Notes: a model not told the origin generated them from the sequence alone. A stretch of 64,000 bases of DNA from Clostridium sp. CAG:433 (GCA_000433675.1 FR893565.1:1-64000), one strand, 5' to 3'. Shown: positions 45,546 through 55,378, counted from the first letter of the stretch. A program made the numbers and translations.

Positions 45546-48500
45546 ATATTTGTTCAATAAATTTGACATAAGTTGGGATTCCTCTTCTTATAACAAATCC
45601 AAAATTATATGGTACATCTTCTTTCATTTCAGGAACACGTTTACTTGTATTAATTAAAATTTGTTCTCCAAGTCCATTTCCTAAATAAATACCATTACTT
45701 GAATTATAATTATCTTTAAACCAAGAATCATATGTAAATTTCTTTATCTTATCTAATGTATCTATTATTACAAAATTAATAACACCAAGATCTGCTAAAT
45801 TTGCAAATAATGTATTCATTTCATTTTTTCTATCTGGACTAATCTTATTAATAAATGATGATATACCAATTATTACACAGTTAACTTTATTTTTTCCATC
45901 AAATACATTTTTGTTTCCATTATTTGAATTATATAATTCCAACGAATCATTAATATATTTTTTAATAGCATCAAATACATTATTAAAATTTCCTTCAAAA
46001 TAATTTGAATATGATTTGATTTTGTCATTTAAAGCGAAATTTTCTGCATTAATAATTATATTTGTTAATGACTTTTTATTTATACATTGTTCAATAAATG
46101 GAGCACTAATTCCTTCAAGTAAAGTTATATCTTGTGATGTCATTATATTTACAACATCTTTTGTAAAATCATATGTTGCAACTGATAAATCAAGCTTATT
46201 AATACCAAGTGCAAGTAAATTATTATTTTCTACTGCACTTCTGCAATCATCATAACTTACTATTTCAGGAAGAATTGGTACTCTTCTAGCAATATAATTA
46301 TACTTTTCTTTATTCTTATTGCAATAATCTTTTATATAATTTGGTATTTCAGATTTTTCAGAGGCAAGCGCTGTTTGAAATTCATATATGTCATCTTCTT
46401 TGATAAGACCTCTACCAAATAATTTTGATGGATATGTCTTATGTACATTACCAAGTACAGTGCTATAATCGTCTTCACTATTAAGTTGAAGTGTAAATAC
46501 TTGTCCAAAGTTTTGTTTTAACTTGAATCTTACACCATTAACTGTATTGACAGCAAGGACAAAGAAAATACCATATTTTGTACAATCTCTTGTTAATATA
46601 TTAAGAATGTCCTCATGACTTTGGAAATTTTCAATATATGCTTCATAGTTATTTATTATAATAACTAGATTTGGAATTATATTTCCACTATCTTTACAAT
46701 AAGAAACATAATTACCATTATAATTTGAAAATAAACTTTTTCTTTCATCTATTTCAGTTTGAATCATCTTATATAAGTTTTCTATTTTTTCATCATCATT
46801 TGGATACATTATATCTCCCACATATGGAGAATTATTAAAACATCTTAAACTTTCTGATCCAAAATCAACAACATAATAGTTTACTTCATTTGGAGTATAT
46901 GCAACCATTGATGAATAAATCATAGTTGTTATAAAGTTTTCTTTACCAGATCCAGCAGAACCATATATAATTGAATTACCTTTTTCTGTTAAATTAATAG
47001 TTAACAATCTTTGCTCTTGATTTGCTGGAACATCATACTCACCAACAACTGGATTTAAAACATAATTCTTTTTAACATAATTATATTTTTTAATAAGATT
47101 ATCAACAAATATACATTCTGGAATTTTACTAAGCCATAATGGTCTTGTAACTATATTCTCTTCTTTTGCTATATTTGATAAATATTTAACAATATTTATT
47201 AATTCTTCTCCATAATTTGCTGTAGACTTTTGTTCTACTCTAGTTTGAACAGTTCTAATTTTATAACCCATATTGTTTATAAAATCTATTGATGTATCTG
47301 ATTGTCTTTTTAATGCATCTGTTGGAATATATTTTGTACCTGTATAAGCAGATTGTCCAAGTACAAATATTTCATTAAATCCAACTTGTAAATAAAATCT
47401 ACCTGTTTGAGTTAAGAATGCTGCATCTGGTTGTTTTATAACCTCTGATGAATCACTCTTATCCTGAACTCTTAAACATACTCTAAATCTTGTGTTACTC
47501 CATATCTGTGAATCAACAACACCACTTGGTTTTTGAGTTGCTAGTATTAAATGTACTCCTAAACTACGTCCAATTCTCGCAGTACTTATTAATTGATCCA
47601 TAAATTCTGGTTGTTGATTTTTAAGTTCAGCAAATTCATCTGCGATTATAAGTAAATGAGATACAGGTTCATCTACAACATGATTTCTATACATTTCTTG
47701 ATATTTATAAATATCTACTGTACTTTCTTCTGATATTTCTCTTGCTTTATTAAATAGTGCCTGTCTTCTTTTAAGTTCACTTTCTATTGACGCAAGTGAT
47801 CTATTTATTTCATTTTTATCTAAGTTTGTAATTGTTCCAACTAAATGTGGTAATTTTATTCCTAGATTTTGATTTTCAAATGCACCAGCAAGTCCACCAC
47901 CTTTATAGTCTATTAATATAAACTGTACTTCATCAGGATGATAATTAACCGCAAGTGATAATATATATGTAATAATAAATTCTGATTTACCTGAACCTGT
48001 CATACCAGCAATAAGTCCATGTGGTCCATGATATTTTTCATGTAAATCTAGACTAATTTTTTCACCATTTTTTCCAACACCTACTGGCACTGACATACTA
48101 AGAATTGGAACATTATCAATCCATCTTTGCTTTGAATTAAATGACTCTATCTTACCTATATTATACATTTCAAGAAAACCAAGTCTTTTAGGTATTATTC
48201 CTTCACCTTCATCTTTTATTTCTATTGGAATATTCGACAATGTTTTAAAACATTTAGGAAAGTTACAATCACTTAAATCTAAACTAAATTCTTGAACTAA
48301 ACTATTTGATATATTTCTTGATATAGTTGATTTTTCTTTTGATACTTCAATAAATGTTTGACATTGATCGGGTAAATTTGAAATTCTATCATTTAAAATA
48401 ATTACACTAAACCCAACATAATTTTTATTGTTTATAATGTTATTTATTAAATCTATATTTCTAACAGAATTAATTGAATCTATTATTAATACATATAATG

Positions 48501-50157
48501 AATCAAAATTTTCTATGCCTGACATGCTATTATTAAGCGCATCCATTCTTTTATTATAAATTTTATCTAATTGATATGATACTTCCTTATATTCTTTTTC
48601 ATTACTTGAAAAGTATCTTACTGATTTATCATTGCTCCATAAATGTGGTATTGATCTTACTTCTTCATAATTATTTTTATTTTCTTCAGTTGTAAATATA
48701 ACAAACTTTAAATCATCATAACTATGAAATGTTGAAAGTTGTAATAAAATATTTTTTATAATTCTATTTTGATAAATCTTATCTCCAATTATTGCGGATA
48801 TATAATTTTCTCTAAATGAAAAAGGTATTGGAACATTTTCTAATAGTGTTTTACTTGATTTTAATTCTTTTACTTTATCCAAAAGTACATCCTCTGTCAT
48901 AGAAAAATGTTCTTCAGGATAAACAACATTTATATCAAGTGGAAGTTTACCACTTCCTAAGCTAACACTTAAAAAGTCATCATCTTCTATTCTTCTTTCC
49001 CAAAGTCTATCTTCTCTATTTAAAATTACTTTTTCACATTCGGATAAATTTAAAAATCTTTTATGCATTATATCTTGTTGATTTTGTTTTTCGTTTTCTA
49101 TCTGTTTTTTTATTGAATCAATATATGCTGAATATTTCTTTTTTCTTTCTTTTTCTTTTTTCTTTTCTAATCTTTTTTGAAATCTATTTGTCAAAAGTGG
49201 CCACATTAAGAAACTTAACATCATCGCACCACTCATAACAAGTGATGGTATAGCATTATTCATTGTTTGATTACCATTATTTACATTATTCATTGTTGTA
49301 TAAAATGTCATAACAGATGTCATACTCATAGTAAGCATAGGTCCTATTGTTAATATTGCTGGCATTTCATTTTTATCTCCACCACCTGGAGGATTATCTA
49401 CTCTTATTGAAATACTATTTATTGAGTATATAAATCTTGGTTTTCTATAAAAATAATCCTCTTTTGAATAAAGTTCCATATCTTTTTCTTCTTGTGGTTC
49501 ATCTATTCTATTTTGAGATAAATCTTGTTGCATCTCTACACTTTTCATAAATGTTTGAACATTGTTATAATTATTAGAAATACCTAAAACATAATTACCA
49601 TCTTTTTTTAGGAGTAATAATTCTAGTCCAAGAATGAAAATTACATCACCTATTTCTATTTTTGTACCACTATTAACCTTTAATCCATTTATAAAAATAT
49701 TTGTTTGATTATCATTATTTGTAATTATTATATTAGGACCCTCTTGTTTTATAGTAATAGCGTTAAATTGAATCGCATTAAAATTATAAGAAATTGTACA
49801 GTTACTATCTGAACCTATTGTAATACCCATAGGTAATTCAGTACTGCATGAATAAAAATGCATTTTTTCATATGTACTTGGCATAAATAAATATACTTTA
49901 TCATACGAATATGCATAAGTTATCTCATAGTAAGAATTTTCTTTAGCAACAACAAAAGGAACTCTTTTAGAGTTCTCAACGATATAATAATCACTATTGC
50001 TTACTATTTTCCATTCACCATCTGAATTAGCCTCTAAATTAATGATATTTTTTTCTATTCCATTTTCATCAATCTCAGAAAGCCATATATTACCTGTTAC
50101 TTTATTGGGCAACATATAAGTTAATAATTTATCATTTTTGGCTAAAACTACTTTCAT
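45544..50157 (-). CDS. essC: Type VII secretion ATPase EssC
   Basis: 1,537 aa motor of the Firmicute T7SSb. The N-terminus has a first beta domain and an FHA-like domain (about residues 95-195). Two membrane helices lie near 268-288 and 303-322. Three FtsK/SpoIIIE-type domains follow: a degenerate first; a second with an intact Walker A GMTGSGKS (about 718-725) and Walker B LLIIADEF (835-842); and a third with Walker A-like GSAGSGKE (about 1066-1073) but an atypical Walker B (LVIIINNYEAY). Last gene of the operon that starts at 53416. No EssA, EssB or EsaA is encoded nearby. Confidence 0.92.
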   Translation of the reverse strand: MKVVLAKNDKLLTYMLPNKVTGNIWLSEIDENGIEKNIINLEANSDGEWKIVSNSDYYIVENSKRVPFVVAKENSYYEITYAYSYDKVYLFMPSTYEKMHFYSCSTELPMGITIGSDSNCTISYNFNAIQFNAITIKQEGPNIIITNNDNQTNIFINGLKVNSGTKIEIGDVIFILGLELLLLKKDGNYVLGISNNYNNVQTFMKSVEMQQDLSQNRIDEPQEEKDMELYSKEDYFYRKPRFIYSINSISIRVDNPPGGGDKNEMPAILTIGPMLTMSMTSVMTFYTTMNNVNNGNQTMNNAIPSLVMSGAMMLSFLMWPLLTNRFQKRLEKKKEKERKKKYSAYIDSIKKQIENEKQNQQDIMHKRFLNLSECEKVILNREDRLWERRIEDDDFLSVSLGSGKLPLDINVVYPEEHFSMTEDVLLDKVKELKSSKTLLENVPIPFSFRENYISAIIGDKIYQNRIIKNILLQLSTFHSYDDLKFVIFTTEENKNNYEEVRSIPHLWSNDKSVRYFSSNEKEYKEVSYQLDKIYNKRMDALNNSMSGIENFDSLYVLIIDSINSVRNIDLINNIINNKNYVGFSVIILNDRISNLPDQCQTFIEVSKEKSTISRNISNSLVQEFSLDLSDCNFPKCFKTLSNIPIEIKDEGEGIIPKRLGFLEMYNIGKIESFNSKQRWIDNVPILSMSVPVGVGKNGEKISLDLHEKYHGPHGLIAGMTGSGKSEFIITYILSLAVNYHPDEVQFILIDYKGGGLAGAFENQNLGIKLPHLVGTITNLDKNEINRSLASIESELKRRQALFNKAREISEESTVDIYKYQEMYRNHVVDEPVSHLLIIADEFAELKNQQPEFMDQLISTARIGRSLGVHLILATQKPSGVVDSQIWSNTRFRVCLRVQDKSDSSEVIKQPDAAFLTQTGRFYLQVGFNEIFVLGQSAYTGTKYIPTDALKRQSDTSIDFINNMGYKIRTVQTRVEQKSTANYGEELINIVKYLSNIAKEENIVTRPLWLSKIPECIFVDNLIKKYNYVKKNYVLNPVVGEYDVPANQEQRLLTINLTEKGNSIIYGSAGSGKENFITTMIYSSMVAYTPNEVNYYVVDFGSESLRCFNNSPYVGDIMYPNDDEKIENLYKMIQTEIDERKSLFSNYNGNYVSYCKDSGNIIPNLVIIINNYEAYIENFQSHEDILNILTRDCTKYGIFFVLAVNTVNGVRFKLKQNFGQVFTLQLNSEDDYSTVLGNVHKTYPSKLFGRGLIKEDDIYEFQTALASEKSEIPNYIKDYCNKNKEKYNYIARRVPILPEIVSYDDCRSAVENNNLLALGINKLDLSVATYDFTKDVVNIMTSQDITLLEGISAPFIEQCINKKSLTNIIINAENFALNDKIKSYSNYFEGNFNNVFDAIKKYINDSLELYNSNNGNKNVFDGKNKVNCVIIGISSFINKISPDRKNEMNTLFANLADLGVINFVIIDTLDKIKKFTYDSWFKDNYNSSNGIYLGNGLGEQILINTSKRVPEMKEDVPYNFGFVIRRGIPTYVKFIEQI

Positions 50158-50179
50158 ATATCTTTTTCCCTTTCATTCT

Positions 50180-50434
50180 TTATATCAATATAAATTCAGT
50201 ACCATTAACTATTCCAGAACCCTTAACATAAACATTAAGATCATAAACAATACAACCATCTTTATCATATAAATTTAATTTATCAGTATCTACTAATGAA
50301 TTATCTGATAATTCATTTATTACGTCAATACAATATTTTCTTATAGTTCCAACTTTTTTATTTATAGGTATAAATATATCATAACTTTTACTTAAAAGAG
50401 GAACATTTATTGTTATTAAAATCTTATTATTCAT
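50180..50434 (-). CDS. esaB: YukD/EsaB ubiquitin-like T7SS protein
   Basis: 84 aa ubiquitin-fold protein of T7SS loci. It opens with ILITINVPLLSKSYDIFIPINKKVGTI and ends with the family's G..NGTEF.LI pattern. It is cytoplasmic; in Staphylococcus and Bacillus it is needed for secretion or its control. Ribosome site AAAGGAAA upstream. It lies 22 bp before essC. Confidence 0.85.
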   Translation of the reverse strand: MNNKILITINVPLLSKSYDIFIPINKKVGTIRKYCIDVINELSDNSLVDTDKLNLYDKDGCIVYDLNVYVKGSGIVNGTEFILI

Positions 50435-50459
50435 AAATTTCCTTTCATAGACTTAAATA

Positions 50460-51782
50460 CTAGTTTTTCTTTGACGTTGGATTTGCTAAACTTTTAAGCA
50501 TATCAGAAGCCTCTGGCACATTACTCTTCATACCTAATTGTTCTTGTAAATATCCATCATATGGATTCTTTTTTACTCCAAGTAACTCTTGTGACGCCTT
50601 GTCAAAATCAAAGTTTTTTGCACTTGTATTAGTTCTTCTCATTGTATTTACAACTCTTGGGTCTGGGAGATCTTTTTCAGGTGGATTTACTAAATTATTA
50701 TAATCTTCAAGGAAAGAACCTGTAGGCTTTTTTGTAAGTGTATCGTTAGGTGTGGTAGTTGCATGATAATCACTTGTTGATCTTGAAGAGAAGCTTCTTG
50801 ATGGACCAGCTGTTGTACTACCTCCACCATCACCTGAACCTGATGGACTAACAAGTGAATTAACAATAGATTGAATTGTAGCATAATTATATCCTGCAGC
50901 AGCTAAAGCTTTCTTTCTAGCATCGCCATTACCCCATTTTCCTGCTAACACTTCTTTTGCGATTGCCATATCAGTTTTAAATGTACCAGAAACACCTTTT
51001 TTAGCATATTCTGTTAAGTTTGGTCTTTTTATATTTAAGCTTTGATATGCAGTGCTTCCTGCATATTTTTTACTACTTGCAGATTTTAATGATAATGTTG
51101 TATTATCTGGTAATTGTTTTTCAAGTAGTAAAATATTACTTAAATAGTTTGTCCACCAACTATCAATTGAATCTCTTTTTTTCATTACTCTTTGATATGC
51201 TGATAAAACTCTATACCATCCATAATATAAATAACTATCTTTTCCAACTGTACTTTTCATAGAATAAAAATTTTTATAACTATTATATAAAGCTGATCCA
51301 TATGAATCAAAATTAGATTTTAGATTTTTTAGTTTTTGGTAATTTATTTTAAAACTATTATCTAATTGTAATTGCGAAGTGCTATATATATTGTTTGATG
51401 AAAAAGTTGCAAGGCCTGATGAATCATTTTGTAAATTATCTATAAGATAAACCATATTTTTTAGTTCTGAAGAAATTTTTTGGGCATATGCTGTTTTTGT
51501 AGAATAATCTGTCGTACTCTTCATTTTTAATTGTTGTTTTTGAATTAACTCCGCATATTGTAAAACTTTTAAATATCCTTTAAGGAAAGTAATTAAGTGA
51601 TCAAGTTGTTCATAATGTGTTTTAAGTGCACTAGACAATTTTCTAATGGCTGATGAATCACATACACTTTCTACATTTCTAAAATTGTATGTTTTTAATT
51701 TTCTTACTTCCTTTATACAGTCATTACAAGTCATTAGCAAGTTAGATATTTTTATATCTTTAAAATAATTTGTATAATTCAT
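50460..51782 (-). CDS. T7SS-locus helical protein with a Cpl-7/CW_7-like wall-binding motif
   Basis: 440 aa. Residues 1-220 are mostly helical and coiled-coil-prone, with a WW at 209-210, and resemble a secreted LXG/WXG-type scaffold without matching one closely. Residues of about 270-311 (DMAIAKEVLAGKWGNGDARKKALAAAGYNYATIQSIVNSLV region) match the CW_7 motif of Cpl-7-type lysins, including AxEVxxGxWGNGxxRxxxLxxAGYxYxxxQxxVN. The C-terminal 130 residues are Ser/Thr/Pro/Asn-rich and probably disordered. No membrane helix, no signal peptide and no recognisable enzyme domain. Position between the WXG proteins and EsaB suggests a T7SS substrate or an extracellular, wall-held machine part. Confidence 0.7.
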   Translation of the reverse strand: MNYTNYFKDIKISNLLMTCNDCIKEVRKLKTYNFRNVESVCDSSAIRKLSSALKTHYEQLDHLITFLKGYLKVLQYAELIQKQQLKMKSTTDYSTKTAYAQKISSELKNMVYLIDNLQNDSSGLATFSSNNIYSTSQLQLDNSFKINYQKLKNLKSNFDSYGSALYNSYKNFYSMKSTVGKDSYLYYGWYRVLSAYQRVMKKRDSIDSWWTNYLSNILLLEKQLPDNTTLSLKSASSKKYAGSTAYQSLNIKRPNLTEYAKKGVSGTFKTDMAIAKEVLAGKWGNGDARKKALAAAGYNYATIQSIVNSLVSPSGSGDGGGSTTAGPSRSFSSRSTSDYHATTTPNDTLTKKPTGSFLEDYNNLVNPPEKDLPDPRVVNTMRRTNTSAKNFDFDKASQELLGVKKNPYDGYLQEQLGMKSNVPEASDMLKSLANPTSKKN

Positions 51783-51798
51783 AATATTTTCCTACTTT

Positions 51799-52443
51799 CT
51801 ACTTTATAAATTTTAATAATTCACTTAAGGATATCGCACCTGATGCAGTACTATTACTATGTGATGCATTATCAACAATTTTGTCTGTTTGCTTAACGTT
51901 ACTTCCAATACTATTTAAATCTTTTACCTTTTCATTTGTATTTGTAGTAGTTGTGTTAGTTTTTTGTGTCTTATCAGGTATCGGATAACTAGGATTAAGG
52001 TCTATTATTCCTGTTACAAGCGTATCAGTTGTTTTTAACTTTCCAATATAATTAGGTGTTTTTATGTTTATTTTTCCAATACCACTAACTATTTTTACAT
52101 TTGATCCACCTGTTTTTGGAATCGAGATAGTTGGTGCTGAAAAACCTAGTTTTGCTATTTGCTCTGCATTTATTTCAGTATCTGTTGCTCTATTTTGTTC
52201 AACAATTTCTTTTATTGTTTCTAAATATAAAGGTAATGTTTTTTCTGTTACTTCTGGTATTTCCTTATATTTTTTACTAATTTCATTATAAAATTTATTT
52301 GCTGCTGTTCCTTTCCAAAAGCCACTTCTACTATTTGAGAATGAGTTAACTTTTTCAAATTGTTCATTAAGATCTCTAACAACTGCATTAATTCTATCAC
52401 ATATGTCAATGACAGCATCATATTTGATTGATGTATTATTCAC
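51799..52443 (-). CDS. WXG100-like protein with a C-terminal extension
   Basis: 214 aa. The first 100 residues follow the WXG100 helical hairpin pattern with GFWKGTAANKFYNEI at the turn, then a 110-residue Thr/Asn-rich tail. GTG start with AAGGAGTGAG upstream. A longer relative of the three short WXG100 proteins of the operon and a likely T7SS substrate or adaptor. Confidence 0.75.
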   Translation of the reverse strand: MNNTSIKYDAVIDICDRINAVVRDLNEQFEKVNSFSNSRSGFWKGTAANKFYNEISKKYKEIPEVTEKTLPLYLETIKEIVEQNRATDTEINAEQIAKLGFSAPTISIPKTGGSNVKIVSGIGKINIKTPNYIGKLKTTDTLVTGIIDLNPSYPIPDKTQKTNTTTTNTNEKVKDLNSIGSNVKQTDKIVDNASHSNSTASGAISLSELLKFIK

Positions 52444-52457
52444 TTTTATCTCACTCC

Positions 52458-52745
52458 TTATATTTTTCTATTTAAAAAATGTGTTTCAAATTTTTGATAT
52501 GCTTTTTTTACTTCTTTAATCGTGTTAGCATCATCTTCAACCTGATTTTGATATGCTTGAAAAAATTTCACATAGTCTTCCATATTACTACAAAATTTTT
52601 CTGATGCTGCTCCCTTCCAATATGTGTTCAATTCACTTAAATATTGGCTTATTTTTGTATTATCACTTTTTATTGCTGCCGCACATTCGTTTATTTCTTC
52701 TGCTACCCTATCAAATTCAGCATATTCTACAATTAAATCTTCCAT
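52458..52745 (-). CDS. WXG100 family T7SS substrate (third in the operon)
   Basis: 95 aa. Two helices linked by TYWKGAASEKFCSNMEDYVKFF. The ATG is chosen because GGAGG ends 5 bases before it; the longer frame starts from a TTG overlapping that site. Preceded by a 68-80 bp leader with two stem-loops, so it may be expressed at a different level from the first two WXG100 genes. Confidence 0.88.
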   Translation of the reverse strand: MEDLIVEYAEFDRVAEEINECAAAIKSDNTKISQYLSELNTYWKGAASEKFCSNMEDYVKFFQAYQNQVEDDANTIKEVKKAYQKFETHFLNRKI

Positions 52746-52764
52746 ATTTTCCTCCAAACCTTTC

Positions 52765-52824
52765 GTCAGTAAATACTAAAGTTTAATATTCACTGACCAA
52801 AGTCTCTATAGTATAGAGAACTTT
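52765..52824 (-). other. Two stem-loops between WXG100 genes
   Basis: Hairpin 1 (52799-52824) pairs AAAG plus TCTCTAT with ATAGAGA plus CTTT. Hairpin 2 (52766-52775 with 52787-52796) pairs TCAGTAAATA with TATTCACTGA. Neither has a T-run, so RNA processing, stabilisation or attenuation is likelier than full termination. Confidence 0.6.
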
Positions 52825-52825
52825 A

Positions 52826-53110
52826 TTAACCCATAATTTGAGTATCTGTTTTTTTATAATTTTCAACAACTGATGTTAAATGAGCTGCTTCATCTGTTAC
52901 AGCTTTATAAAAATCAGCAAATTTAGCACTAATTGTATTAAATTTTTGTTTTGATTCCATTGCAGCATTACCAGCCCAAACATCTTCATTACCAATTTTA
53001 GATGATAATGTTGTTATTTCATCTAATATTGATTGCATTTCTCTTGCATAACTATTTAAATTTGAGCTTACACTCATAATTTGAGAATATGTTAATGTTG
53101 ATCCATTCAT
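52826..53110 (-). CDS. WXG100 family T7SS substrate (second in the operon)
   Basis: 94 aa. Helical hairpin with EDVWAGNAAMESKQKF at the turn and the C-terminal pattern Y-K-K-x-D near the end, similar to the YxxxD/E secretion signal of WXG100 proteins. GGAGG 8 bases before the ATG. Stem-loop 1 begins just after its stop. Confidence 0.9.
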   Translation of the reverse strand: MNGSTLTYSQIMSVSSNLNSYAREMQSILDEITTLSSKIGNEDVWAGNAAMESKQKFNTISAKFADFYKAVTDEAAHLTSVVENYKKTDTQIMG

Positions 53111-53122
53111 ATTTTGTTCCTC

Positions 53123-53407
53123 CTATCTGATTCCGTCTTGGTTTGCTTCGTTAACTTTTTGGTATGCATTTGCTGCACTTATTAGAAACTCACCCATTTC
53201 GCAAATTGTTTTATTTAAGACTTTCATATTTTCTATTTCAGCAGCTACTGCACTTGTATATTTTTCTGCATCGCTACCTTTCCAAGAATTTCTAAGATTT
53301 TCATTTTCACTAGTTATTTTATTTAAAACTTCTGAAAAATCATTACCTTTTTCTAGAATACTATTACCGATTTGTCTTGTTTGATTATAATCAATACTTA
53401 AATCCAC
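53123..53407 (-). CDS. WXG100 family T7SS substrate (first in the operon)
   Basis: 94 aa. Helical hairpin with RNSWKGSDAEKYTSAV at the turn. A GTG start is preferred 8 bases after GGAGG; another GTG three codons upstream overlaps that ribosome site. First gene after the T7SS promoter and so likely abundant. It probably pairs with the next WXG100 protein as a heterodimer, which is inference from family behaviour. Confidence 0.88.
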   Translation of the reverse strand: MDLSIDYNQTRQIGNSILEKGNDFSEVLNKITSENENLRNSWKGSDAEKYTSAVAAEIENMKVLNKTICEMGEFLISAANAYQKVNEANQDGIR

Positions 53408-53441
53408 AACCTTCACCTCCCTCCGCTATTTTATACAAATA

Positions 53442-53471
53442 TAATACCACTTATATTTACATCATGTCAAT
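53442..53471 (-). promoter_or_regulatory. Sigma-A type promoter of the T7SS operon
   Basis: Minus strand: TTGACA (53466-53471), an 18-base spacer, TATTAT (53442-53447). Confidence 0.7.
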
Positions 53472-53500
53472 TATTACACAACTTTTTTATCCATATTGTG

Positions 53501-54433
53501 TCAATCATTATATATTTTTTTTGATAAATTAAAAAATAGATATTCAACCATATTTAATACATCATTATCACCTATATTTCCAAAAATAATATCATTTTTA
53601 TCAGAGACTTTTAATTCAATACCATATTCATTAATTTTTTTATATAATTTGTTAAAGCTATCTTTCAGTTTTACAACATCACTTTTTGTTTTAAAGTATT
53701 TTACATATACATTTGAAAAATGAATTAATTCATTATATAGCTCATAAATTATTTTATATTCATCGAAGCCCCTTTTATCTGCTTCTTCTGCCATCCATAG
53801 CATATTTTCACATAATATAGGAACCTCATTATAACAATAATCTTCTATATTATTGGTTATACTTCCTTCTGTACATGAATAAAGTAATACATCGCTATTA
53901 ATATATGAATATTTGTCTGTACCTATTTTCAAAAGTCTATTAAAACAATTATCCTCGCCATTTCTGCTATCATTAAATTGAAACTTATTTTCATCAATAT
54001 ATTTTCTTTTATATAATTTGCCATGTAATTGAAAACTAAAATCATTCGAAATAGTTAGTATGGTATTATCATAATTTTCATAATAAACATTACCGCAAAT
54101 AATATCATTATTCTTAATATTTTTTAAAAGTGTTTCTAACGAATAAATATCAATAAACATATCATCTGCATCTAAAAAATAAATATATTCACCATTTGAA
54201 TGGTCTAAACCGTATTGTCTAGCAACTCCTGGTCCACTATTTTTATCAAGTTTATATTCTATTATGTTAATTCTGTCTTTAAATTTATTTATAATATCTT
54301 TATAATCATGATCTGAACAATCATCAATTATATATACATTAATTTTGTCATTAACCGTTTGCATACATATACTCAATAATGCTTTAGAAATTGTTTTATG
54401 TGCATTATATGCTGGAATAATTATATCTATCAT
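53501..54433 (-). CDS. Family 2 glycosyltransferase (second of a tandem pair)
   Basis: 310 aa GT-A fold enzyme. It opens with MIDIIIPAYNAHKTISKALLSICMQT, has the metal-binding region YFLDADDMF (DxDD type) and the acceptor-side block RNGEDNCFNRLL. Closely similar to its upstream neighbour; the two genes abut (TAAATG). No membrane segments. It probably decorates wall polymer or surface glycan, but the acceptor and sugar are unknown. Confidence 0.85.
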   Translation of the reverse strand: MIDIIIPAYNAHKTISKALLSICMQTVNDKINVYIIDDCSDHDYKDIINKFKDRINIIEYKLDKNSGPGVARQYGLDHSNGEYIYFLDADDMFIDIYSLETLLKNIKNNDIICGNVYYENYDNTILTISNDFSFQLHGKLYKRKYIDENKFQFNDSRNGEDNCFNRLLKIGTDKYSYINSDVLLYSCTEGSITNNIEDYCYNEVPILCENMLWMAEEADKRGFDEYKIIYELYNELIHFSNVYVKYFKTKSDVVKLKDSFNKLYKKINEYGIELKVSDKNDIIFGNIGDNDVLNMVEYLFFNLSKKIYND

Positions 54434-55378
54434 TTAATCATCCTCCAATCCTATTTCTATTAAAAAATTATCGAATGTAACTAATGGATTAAGTACATTT
54501 TCAGTATATCCCTCTGTTACTGCACATTTCATTTTATATTGTAATATGTTATATCTATCTATATCCGATATTTCAAGAATATAATCATCATAAATTTCTT
54601 TGATTTTTTTTATATTCTTTATTAATTCTTTATTTTTATTTAAAAAATCAAATCCATAATAAATAGTTAAAAGTGATTCATATGATAAGGATGCTAAATT
54701 TTCTTCTGAACATTTTCCTTTTACTCCACACTCTAATGCATAAAGCATTGATTTAGAATAATTGTATATAGAATTTTCTCTATAATTTTCCTTTCTAGTT
54801 AATGAGTTTTCATTATTCATCCATATATATGTTTTTTCATTAACAATATTCATCTTAGGATTATATAATAAAACTAAATGATTAAATGCGTTATCTTCTT
54901 CTGCATAGTAATTTGGAAATCTAATATTATTATCCTCTAGAAATTTTCTTCTGTAAATTTTACCATGAAGCGCTACTGTATCATTAACAAAAGTATTAAA
55001 TTTATGCTCTCTAGTTTCTTCTAAAAAAGTACTAAAAACAACATCTAAAGACTCTTGTTCTATCTTTTTATACAATGTAATTATGGATAGTGGTGTTGCA
55101 AAAATATCATCTGAATCTATAAAAACAACATATTCACTGTTTGATTGATCTAATCCATATTGTCTCGCATAACCAGGTCCTTTATTTTCATTTAATTTTA
55201 GTTCTTTTATGTTAATAAAATCTTTAAAAAAATCTATTTCTTTACTATAATCCTTTATAGAATTATCATTTATAATATATACATTTAAATCTTCTGAATT
55301 TCTTTGATACGCTATAGAATATAATGTTCTTTCAATCGTTTCATGAGCATTATATGCCGGAATAATTACATCTATCAT
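54434..55378 (-). CDS. Family 2 glycosyltransferase (first of a tandem pair)
   Basis: 314 aa, a paralogue of the downstream gene: MIDVIIPAYNAHETIERTLYSIAYQ at the start, VVFIDSDDIF as metal site, YAEEDNAFNHLV later. AGGAGATG precedes the ATG. The pair lies between the lexA region and the T7SS promoter, where B. subtilis has neither kind of gene. Confidence 0.85.
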   Translation of the reverse strand: MIDVIIPAYNAHETIERTLYSIAYQRNSEDLNVYIINDNSIKDYSKEIDFFKDFINIKELKLNENKGPGYARQYGLDQSNSEYVVFIDSDDIFATPLSIITLYKKIEQESLDVVFSTFLEETREHKFNTFVNDTVALHGKIYRRKFLEDNNIRFPNYYAEEDNAFNHLVLLYNPKMNIVNEKTYIWMNNENSLTRKENYRENSIYNYSKSMLYALECGVKGKCSEENLASLSYESLLTIYYGFDFLNKNKELIKNIKKIKEIYDDYILEISDIDRYNILQYKMKCAVTEGYTENVLNPLVTFDNFLIEIGLEDD

